This document shows, piece after piece, positions 7,066 to 12,909 of a stretch of DNA of 17,157 nucleotides. How positions within the stretch are numbered: position 1 is the first letter of the stretch; every line of letters starts with the position of its first letter. The notes under the pieces were generated by a model, which made no database searches, was not told the DNA's origin, and saw only the letters and a program-made list of their open reading frames with translations. The stretch is from Streptomyces scopuliridis RB72 (lineage in GTDB: Bacteria; Actinomycetota; Actinomycetes; Streptomycetales; Streptomycetaceae). The position numbers and the translations under genes are program-made. The stretch spans positions 1-17,157 of the forward strand of contig NZ_JOEI01000047.1 in the NCBI RefSeq assembly GCF_000718095.1. The letters are read 5' to 3'.

Positions 7066-7425
7066 ATGAAGATCCTGCTGTCCGACCACACCGACGAGCC
7101 GGTGGTGCTGCGGGCGGAGCGGCTCGCCCTGGTCGCGCAGTCGCACGACCGGCAGTTCATCACCTGGGGCACATCGCGGACGTGCCGCCGGCCGGTGGAC
7201 GCTGATGGTGAAAAGGGTGCGCCTGTCCAAGACGGAGAAGCAGGAGGCCCTGCCCGGCCAGTGGGCAGAGCCTGTTCAAGACCATCTTCCCCCGTGGCAG
7301 GGAAATCGGTGACTCAGGGCCGAGGCGCCATCATCAGGTTCTACGACAAGAACAACTGCTCTGGCGGCTACTTCGACATCAAGGTGAACGACTACTCATC
7401 CAAAGACGCCATTCCGGGTGCTTAG
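7066..7425 (+). pseudogene. Composite short ORF, probably two unrelated fragments
   Basis: The 119-codon frame from ATG 7066 has a plausible start segment (MKILLSDHTDEPVVLRAERL) and a different-looking end (RFYDKNNCSGGYFDIKVNDY). The N-terminal sense seems to continue, after about residue 35, in another frame (GHIADVPPAGGR then stop), which suggests a frameshift. The last 35 codons could be a piece of a small secreted beta-rich protein, faintly reminiscent of beta/gamma-crystallin-like or I36-type inhibitors, but I cannot confirm this. The middle (about residues 36-80) looks like out-of-frame translation. There is no clear ribosome site. I consider it non-functional; an intact small gene is possible but unlikely. 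Confidence 0.3.
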
Positions 7426-7773
7426 CTTCCGCGTGAAACCCGCTTAATTCCAGGCAGTGATGCGTCGTTTGGCTTGCCAAGCCGGGCTCTGACACCTTTC
7501 TTCCGCAATGCGCGCTACGACGTCCTGGAACCCGGGTGCTCGCGGCGTGCTGTGACCAGGGCGCGCCACCGGTCGGTCCGGGCCTGGGCGGGAAGTACGA
7601 GTACCGGCCGCCCGCCGTACGGGACGCCCGCGCATCGTGTCGACGTTTCCCTCCCGTCTGGCGGAACCACCTGAAGCAAGCCCCTGGCCACTTTTTACGT
7701 GCTGGGCTGGGGTGCATGATGACCTCGGGCAGCAGGTCGCGGTCGGCGATGGCCGCCGGCCCCGGGGGAGAAC
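7426..7773. other. Intergenic stretch without a convincing gene
   Basis: No frame gives a recognisable product. The only structure noted is GGCTTG-C-CAAGCC at 7471-7483, a perfect 6-bp inverted repeat around a single base. It connects two sets of fragments and looks like decayed accessory DNA. Confidence 0.45.
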
Positions 7774-7944
7774 ATGGACCCGGCGCGGAAAGAAGCCGGC
7801 GTCCCGTCCGGTGTGTGGATGGGCCGGGCGCTGCCCCAACTCGGCCTGGTGGCCGGGGCGCGCATCACGGAAGAGCAGATGAAAAACCTGTTCGGCGAAG
7901 GCATCCACCCGGACGCGGACCGACCGGTCCGCAGTTGGCCATGA
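7774..7944 (+). pseudogene. MobF (TrwC-like) relaxase fragment
   Basis: The 56-codon frame contains SGVWMGRALPQLGLVAGARI, then EEQMKNLFGEGIHPDADR. This matches the early part of actinobacterial MobF conjugative relaxases, where G.WMGRGL..LGL..G...TE.Q..NLFGEG.HPDAD follows the first catalytic tyrosine region (recalled pattern). Full relaxases are often over 1000 residues; here both the Tyr region and the His triad are absent. After PDADR the sequence diverges and stops. GGGGGAG precedes the ATG, but only three bases away. It is a relic of an integrative or conjugative plasmid-type element. Confidence 0.65.
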
Positions 7945-8056
7945 GCCCGGAAATCCACGCGGTGCTGGAGCCGGTGCACTGGCTGCTGGAGCGGGTGAGC
8001 AACCCGTTCGTGGAGCGGAAGATCGCCCGGGAGGTCGACCGTCAGCCGGCGGGCGG

Positions 8057-8224
8057 GTCCGCGCCGAGGACATCGCGTGGCTGTCCCCGCTCAAGCACCG
8101 CAACCTCAACGTTCTGGGCCGCTACAGCTTCACCGCCTCCACCCTGGCGAGCGGTGCCCCGCGGCCGTTGCGCGACCCGGACGCGGCCGAACTCGATGAT
8201 GACGAGGACGGCGGGGAAGGGTGA
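8057..8224 (+). pseudogene. Extreme C-terminus of a Tn3-family transposase
   Basis: The frame ending at TGA 8222-8224 reads RVRAEDIAWLSPLKHRNLNV, then LGRYSF, then an acidic tail with LRDPDAAELDDDEDGG. This is the terminal segment of Tn3-family transposases (recalled pattern: VRDED.ARLSPL....N.LGRYSF...LRPLRDP). Everything upstream of RVRAED is missing; the preceding 100 bp reads in another frame as an unrecognised piece starting MSPEIHAVLEPVHWLLERVS. So a relaxase fragment, an unknown fragment and this transposase end lie head to tail. Confidence 0.75.
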
Positions 8225-8298
8225 ATGCGCAGGCCGCGCCTGCTGTCTTGGGCGCTTCGGCCGCGTAGGCGCGAGTGCCGATCGACGCGGGATCGGAT

Positions 8299-8310
8299 AC
8301 CGATATCGGT
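8299..8310. promoter_or_regulatory. Palindrome upstream of the PadR gene (putative operator)
   Basis: ACCGATATCGGT is a perfect 12-bp palindrome ending 24 bp before the GTG start; symmetry continues after one mismatch with GA/TC. PadR-type proteins often bind AT-centred palindromes at their own promoter, so autoregulation is a reasonable inference. Confidence 0.5.
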
Positions 8311-8334
8311 TTCGTCACTGCCGGAGGTGTCCAA

Positions 8335-8640
8335 GTGCGGGAGTTCCAGCGGGGTGCGGTGCGGCTGCACATCCTGCACTACGCGGCCGAGGAGGAGATC
8401 CACGGTGCGTGGATGACCGAGGAACTGGCCCGGCACGGCTGTCAGATCAGCCCCGGCACCGTGTATCCGGCGCTGCACCGGCTGGAGGCGGACGGGCTGC
8501 TGGTCTCCGAGCAGCAGGTGGTCGATGGCCGCAGCCGCAGGGGCTGCAAGGCGACCGAAGCCGGGAAGCAGGCTCTGGCAGAGGATCGGCGCGCGTCGAA
8601 GGAGCTGGCCCGCGAGGTGCTCGGCAACGACGCGCCCTGA
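8335..8640 (+). CDS. PadR-family transcriptional regulator
   Basis: I choose GTG 8335 because GGAGGTG lies six bases upstream, giving a 101-residue protein that fits the small PadR class; the frame extends to 8275 without a better ribosome site. The winged helix is clear: IHGAWMTEELARHGCQISPG, then TVYPALHRLEADGLL, then a wing and KATEAGKQALAE. The TVYPAL.RLE.DGL motif is diagnostic of PadR. Such regulators repress genes for detoxification or multidrug export, usually binding a palindrome at their own promoter, and one lies just upstream. The expected transporter or membrane partner is not adjacent. Downstream is the convergent two-component system. The gene follows a dead Tn3 transposase end. 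Confidence 0.88.
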   Translation: MREFQRGAVRLHILHYAAEEEIHGAWMTEELARHGCQISPGTVYPALHRLEADGLLVSEQQVVDGRSRRGCKATEAGKQALAEDRRASKELAREVLGNDAP

Positions 8641-8712
8641 TCAGCCGCGTACCGCCGCTGCCCCGGCCAGGGATCCAGCAGGCCGCGGGCGATCTCGACC
8701 GGCCCATGGATG

Positions 8713-9375
8713 TCAGGTGTTGCGCGGAGTCACCAGGCCGGATTCGTAGGCGAGTACCACGAGTTGGGCGCGGTCGCGGGCGTGGAGTTTGGTCATGGCC
8801 CGGTTGATGTGGGTCTTCGCGGTCACTGGACTGATCACCATGCGGTCGGCGATCTGGTCGTTGGACAGGCCCTGAGCGACCAAGGTGACGGCCTCGCGTT
8901 CGCGGCTGGTCAGCTCGCCCAGCCCGGTGTCGGCGACGGCCGGGAACGGCTGGCTGACGTACTGGTTGATCAGCTTGCGGGTGATGGACGGCGCGAGCAG
9001 CGCGTCACCGCGGGCGGCGACACGCACAGCGTGCACAAAGTCGTCCGGCACGATGTCCTTGACGAGGAAACCGGCGGCGCCGGCGCGCAGCGCGTCCAGG
9101 ACGTACTCGTCCATGCCGTAGTTGGTGAGGATGACGACGTGCACCGGGACCAGGGCCGGGTCCGCGGCGATGCGCCGGGTGGCCTCGATGCCGTCGACGA
9201 CCGGCATCTGGATGTCGATCAGCACAACATCGGGCAGGTGCTGTTTGGTCAGCGCGAGGCCCTGCTCGCCGTCGGCTGCCTCGGCCACCACCTCGATGTC
9301 GTCCTCAAGGTCGAGGAGTGCGCGGAATCCGCTGCGAATGAGCGGCTGGTCGTCGACGAGCAGGACACGGATCAT
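8713..9375 (-). CDS. NarL/FixJ-family response regulator
   Basis: The 220-residue protein from ATG 9375 has a receiver domain (about 1-118) with Asp9/Asp10, the phosphoacceptor Asp54 in VVLIDIQMP, Thr84 in VILTNY and Lys106 in GFLVKD. These are followed by a LuxR-type helix-turn-helix (about 153-215) with LTSREREAVTLVAQGLSNDQ and SPVTAKTHINRAMTKLHARD. All key residues are intact. Its ATG overlaps the kinase TGA by four bases (ATGA), showing translational coupling. It should be phosphorylated by the adjacent kinase and bind DNA as a dimer. The target may be the divergent DUF6223-like gene or the kinase promoter itself, by position only. The gene is convergent with PadR. Confidence 0.95.
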   Translation of the reverse strand: MIRVLLVDDQPLIRSGFRALLDLEDDIEVVAEAADGEQGLALTKQHLPDVVLIDIQMPVVDGIEATRRIAADPALVPVHVVILTNYGMDEYVLDALRAGAAGFLVKDIVPDDFVHAVRVAARGDALLAPSITRKLINQYVSQPFPAVADTGLGELTSREREAVTLVAQGLSNDQIADRMVISPVTAKTHINRAMTKLHARDRAQLVVLAYESGLVTPRNT

Positions 9376-10499
9376 GACGCTCGTTCCACGGGGAGTTCGG
9401 CCTCGACGGCGAAGCCGCCCTCGGCGGTCGGCTGCGCGCGCAGCCGACCGCCGAGGGCGGTGACGCGTTCGCGCATGCCGAGCAGCCCCAGGCCGGGCTT
9501 CGGCACTGCGGTCGGCGTGGCCTTGCCGTCGTCATCGACCTGAATGGCCAGTGAGTCGGCCCGGTAGACGATGCGGACCGACGCGGTCGCGGCACCGGCA
9601 TGCCGGGCGATGTTGGTCAGCGACTCCTGAACGATCCGGTAAGCCGTCCGGCCCACCGCGGCCGGCACGTCGGTCCGCTGTCCCTCGACCGTCAGCGTCG
9701 CCACCAGGCCCGCCCTGCTTGCCTGCTCCACCAGCTTCGGGATGTGGTCGAGCCCGCGGGGCGGGGTGGTGTCGTCATCGCGCAGCGCCTCCAGGGTGGC
9801 GCGCAGCTCCCGGGTCGCCTCACGTCCGGCCTCCTGGATCGCGAGCAGGGCCTCGGGTACCTGTTCACCCCGCCTGCGGGCCACGTGGACGGCGACTTCC
9901 GACTGGACCTTGATGATCGAGATTTGGTGGGTGAGCGAATCATGCAGCTCCCGCGCGATATGCAGCCGCTCCTCATCCGCACGGCGTCGCGCGGTCTCCT
10001 CCCGGGAGCGTTCGGCTTGGTCCGCCCGTTGCTCGGCCTGCCGCAGCGCTTCCCCCGCGGCGAACGCGGCAATCAACCAGGCAACCTCAAGGACGTGTCG
10101 GGCCTGCGCCAACGCCTCACCCGCAGGCCCATCGTGGAAGACCAGGGCAGTGAGGTGAAGAACGACCAGCATGGTCACGGACGCCGCCACCGTGACGGCC
10201 CGGTGCCCGGCCCGCACCGCGCCGTACACAGCGACCAGGTACGAGACGGCGAGCACGTCGAAACCCGCCGCCTGATACCCCACCGCACACAGCCCGGTGA
10301 CGGCCAGGACGGTCAGCGGAGCGCGGCGACGCGCGGCCAACGCGAGGCCGCCGGCCGCCAGCAGCGCGTAGCCGAGCATGTCGGGGCCCGTGCCGGGGTG
10401 CTCCCCGGACAGCCCGGTGCCCAGCAGCAGTGCCGCCACACCGAGGGCGATCGCCCCGTCTCCGACACCGGCCGGGACGCCGAACCGACCTTGGTCCAT
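9372..10499 (-). CDS. Sensor histidine kinase (NarL-partner, HisKA_3 type)
   Basis: The 375-residue protein has an N-terminal membrane region with about four hydrophobic segments between residues 15 and 150 and little extracellular loop. A coiled-coil linker (about 150-178) leads to the HisKA_3 dimerisation helix with phosphoacceptor His186 in HIARELHDSLTHQIS. The ATP-binding domain has the N box at QESLTNIARHA (Asn296), a DDDG segment near 322-325 and GLGLLGMRERV at 337-347. All catalytic elements are present. The lack of a sizeable sensor domain suggests detection of membrane stress or lipids, as in many actinobacterial intramembrane-sensing kinases. It is first in the operon, overlapping the response regulator by four bases, and divergent from the DUF6223-like gene with 230 bp between. 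Confidence 0.95.
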   Translation of the reverse strand: MDQGRFGVPAGVGDGAIALGVAALLLGTGLSGEHPGTGPDMLGYALLAAGGLALAARRRAPLTVLAVTGLCAVGYQAAGFDVLAVSYLVAVYGAVRAGHRAVTVAASVTMLVVLHLTALVFHDGPAGEALAQARHVLEVAWLIAAFAAGEALRQAEQRADQAERSREETARRRADEERLHIARELHDSLTHQISIIKVQSEVAVHVARRRGEQVPEALLAIQEAGREATRELRATLEALRDDDTTPPRGLDHIPKLVEQASRAGLVATLTVEGQRTDVPAAVGRTAYRIVQESLTNIARHAGAATASVRIVYRADSLAIQVDDDGKATPTAVPKPGLGLLGMRERVTALGGRLRAQPTAEGGFAVEAELPVERAS

Positions 10500-10535
10500 G
10501 CGTGCACCTTAACCGGGTGCCGCTGCGGGCACGTC

Positions 10536-10553
10536 CCGCTCGTGGACGAGCGG
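10536..10553. promoter_or_regulatory. Inverted repeat upstream of the histidine kinase (putative operator)
   Basis: CCGCTCGT and ACGAGCGG form perfect 8-bp arms around GG, 36 bp before the kinase start. It is the best dyad in the divergent region 10500-10729. A weaker one, TGCCGCA with TGCGGCA at 10588-10616, lies nearby. Both would suit a response-regulator dimer or form RNA hairpins. Confidence 0.4.
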
Positions 10554-10729
10554 CCGGCTACCGCACTCGCAGTATCCGGGCGGCTCCTGCCGCAACCGCA
10601 GCAGGCGTCTGCGGCATCGGCGGCAGCGCAAAGTGCCTGCGCCTGGGGGACGACCGGCACTGCGGTCGGCGGACATGCTCAAGGCACAGCGAAACCTTGG
10701 AATTGCTCCACGCGAAGAAGGGGAGAGGC

Positions 10730-11089
10730 ATGAACGCATCAGACGTTTTGATGGCGGCTGCCGAGGGCGGAGTCATCGGCGACGGGCGGACCGGGGCCAA
10801 CCTGGCCCTCGCGGTAGGGGCGGTCGGCGTGGCCATCGGCTGGCTGGCGCTGGCCCGCGTCGCCGGCCGTAGCCGCACAGGCAACGCGCGCACCGGCGCC
10901 ATCTCGGCCATGACGGTCGGGCTTGCCGGCACGGTCCTCGCGGTGCTGCACCTGGCCACCGCCAGTGGCGGTCCCGGCACCGGCAACGGGCTCGTCGGAG
11001 CCATCGCGGCCATCCCGTTGGGAGTGATCGCCATCGTCCTCGGCCGCCGGGCACTGATCCGCTCCCGCCGCACTGTGCCGGCTGGCTGA
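10730..11089 (+). CDS. DUF6223-like small membrane protein
   Basis: The 119-residue protein starts at ATG 10730, with GGGGAG six bases upstream; the frame runs back to 10430 but no earlier start has a ribosome site. It has three hydrophobic segments (about residues 25-42, 58-76 and 87-104) separated by short basic loops. The second and third are joined by the Gly-rich turn ASGGPGTGNGLVGA. From memory, that GGPGTGNG motif and the R-x-GNAR-x-GAI region are typical of DUF6223, a family of unknown function in Streptomyces. It is divergent from the two-component system, so it may be a target of that system or supply its signal; this is inference from position. Confidence 0.75.
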   Translation: MNASDVLMAAAEGGVIGDGRTGANLALAVGAVGVAIGWLALARVAGRSRTGNARTGAISAMTVGLAGTVLAVLHLATASGGPGTGNGLVGAIAAIPLGVIAIVLGRRALIRSRRTVPAG

Positions 11090-11125
11090 CCGCAGCGAAT
11101 CCGTGCGCGGCCGGACACGGCACGG

Positions 11126-12375
11126 TCAGCAGCGGGCCGCGGGACCGCGCCTGATGCCGTAGGCAACGGCACCGATCCGCAGGATGTCCTCCCAGTGCCG
11201 TTCGATCCGGACGAGGTCGACCCGGCCGCGGGCCGCGTCCTGGAAGGCGCCGTAGTCGGCGGCGTGGTCGATGCGCCACATCTTCTGGTCCGGCAGGTAG
11301 GCGAGCCGGGGTGCGTACGCGAACCCGGCCAGGGACAGGAGCCCGAACACGATGTCGGAGTACGAGGCGGTATCCGTGACGATCAACTCCGGGCGCTTGC
11401 CGCCGTCGCGGTCGTAGAGCACGTCCAGCACGTACAGCGAGTCGCGCGGGGTGCCGGCCACGACCTTTCCGCCGAGCCCGCCCGCCTGGTCGTTGATCAT
11501 GTTGAGCCAGGTGGCGCCGCCCCGGCGCCCGAAGTACTTGGGGTTCGGCCGTGCGTACACGCTTGGCACGGAGACGACGAACCGCATCCCGTCGACCGAG
11601 GCGACCAGCCCGCCGCCCCACGCCTGGGCGAGCGGGATGGCCGCCTGGTGCTCGATCAGGGTGGCGTTCGCGGCCCGGTACGCCGCGAGCCGCAGATACA
11701 TCTGGTCGACGTGGAAGAGCCGCCCGTACTTCAGCGCGTCGATGCCGCCGATGACCGGGGTGTAGCCGACGTCGCAGCCGTGTGCGACCAGCAGTGCCGC
11801 GATCGTCACGGAGCAGGTCCTTGAGGCGGGCTTCGCCACCGGTGACGGAGGTGAACGCCTGGTCGGCGCCGGTCCAGGAGAACACCTCCAGCAGTAGCCC
11901 GGGCAGATCGACGCGGGGCAGCATCGCGTTCACCGAGGCCCGCAGATCGAGCAGCGAGGCGGGTTCGGGCTCCGGCTCCAGGGCGGCGAAGTGCAGCCGT
12001 CCGTCGTCGAAGACGATCTGCGCGTTGTCCGGCAACCGCCCGGCGCTTCCCGGTACGTGCCGTCCAGCAGCGCGGTCCGTGCGGTCAAGTGCTCGCTCGC
12101 CCCGGCGGGCAGGTTCAGGGAGGCCAGCACGGTGGGCTCGGCCTGCTCCCACGCGTCATCGGCCAGCAGCTTCCCCCTCCAGGTGCGGCGCCGACAGGAC
12201 CAGGCCCCGCCAGGAGCCGACGAGCAGATCCGTGTCGATCTCCTCCGGGCCGACCTTCTTGCGGCCCATCAGGTCCGGCAGCGACTTCAGCGCTGTCAGC
12301 ACTGGCAGCCCTTCCCGGGTGGCGCCGAAGCCGACGACCTTGACCAGGAACTTGCGGAACGGCCGTACGGTGCCG
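11126..12375 (-). pseudogene. Tn3-family transposase, three frameshifts, both ends lost
   Basis: Reading 5' to 3' on the minus strand, four successive frames give one transposase. They are VRPFRKFLVKVVGFGATREG to about 12170; KLLADDAWEQAEPTVLASLN to about 12045; LPDNAQIVFDDGRLHFAALE through LLLEVFSWTGADQAFTSVTG to about 11815; and VTIAALLVAHGCDVGYTPVI through IVTDTASYSDIVFGLL to 11126. The last part holds the first two catalytic acids of the Tn3 DDE domain (in GGLVASVDGMRF and VTDTASYSD). Homology breaks off after RIERHWEDILR, so the final catalytic Glu is probably missing, and the first several hundred residues are absent. The shifts fall at an extra G in GAGGGGGAAG (about 12170), near 12045, and at CTGCTCCGTG (about 11815). 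It is non-functional. It points left, toward the regulatory block. Confidence 0.85.
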
Positions 12376-12378
12376 AAC

Positions 12379-12615
12379 CGGTTTCGCTATACCGACCGGC
12401 TCGCCGGCATCGGCGCCTCCGCGTTGGTCGGTTCCGTCGCGGACCCGTGTGACAACGCGATGGCCGAGGCGTTGAACGGCACTTTCAAGGCCGAGCTGAT
12501 CGAGATGCAAGGGCCCTGGACCGGCTTCTACCAGGTCGAGCGGGCAATCTTCCAGCGGGTCACGTGGTACAACGATGAACGCCTGCACTCCGCCCTCGAC
12601 TACAGACCGCCCGCC
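12379..12615 (+). pseudogene. IS3-family transposase C-terminal fragment
   Basis: The plus-strand frame reads FRYTDRLAGIGASALVGSVA, then DPCDNAMAEALNGTFKAELI, then GFYQVERAIF, then VTWYNDERLHSALDYRPPA. This is the tail of the integrase core of IS3-family OrfB: the NAMAE..NGTFKAEL helix with the catalytic Glu, then the conserved WYN.ERLHSAL.Y.PP ending. The two preceding catalytic Asp residues and OrfA are missing. It begins exactly where the Tn3 relic loses its N-terminus, on the opposite strand, so one probably disrupted the other. The frame happens to stay open into the isoamylase gene, which gives a misleadingly long ORF. Confidence 0.85.
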
Positions 12616-12800
12616 TGTTCGGCGGCGTGCCGTGTGGCTGGATTGGTGCGTTGGCCGTGGGCCGGGGCTTGGGCGTCCTGCTCGCGGTGGTGGTGTCAGG
12701 TACGGGCGGCGCGGGTCCAGCGTTCACGGTCTTGCCGAGCTCGTGGAGTGGGGCTGGCCTGCGGTTTTGTGAGCCGGGAAGGCGCAGCGCGCCGGAAGTC

Positions 12801-12863
12801 TTTACGCGGACCGGTCGGCCCGCTACCTTGCGGCAAGTTACAGCAAGGATTTGCAGGTTGCAG
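12801..12863 (+). promoter_or_regulatory. Putative isoamylase promoter with TTGC/GCAA operator cluster
   Basis: CTTGCGGCAAG (12827-12837) is an 11-bp dyad. It is followed by GCAAGGATTTGC (12843-12854) and TTGCAGGTTGCAG (12851-12863), giving six TTGC/GCAA half-sites within 37 bp, about 47 bp before the GTG. Repeats of this kind occur in Streptomyces maltose and amylase promoters, where the LacI-type repressor MalR/Reg1 acts (recalled, not searched). A weak -35 TTTACG (12801-12806) and -10 TACCTT (12824-12829), 17 bp apart, are possible. Confidence 0.45.
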
Positions 12864-12909
12864 TGCGGCCGCGGCGCTTGCGGCCCCTCCAGGCCGTGAA
12901 GGAGCCGCC

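Noticed and set aside
7471..7483. GGCTTG-C-CAAGCC as a terminator
   Set aside because: The single-base spacer leaves no room for an RNA loop and no gene ends there; it is probably chance.
7536..8807. A 423-codon plus-strand frame
   Set aside because: It passes out of frame through the relaxase and Tn3 relics, PadR and the convergent response-regulator end; it has no domain of its own.
12616..12800. A possible small gene between the IS3 fragment and the isoamylase promoter
   Set aside because: Frames are open but show no domain, no ribosome site and inconsistent codon use.
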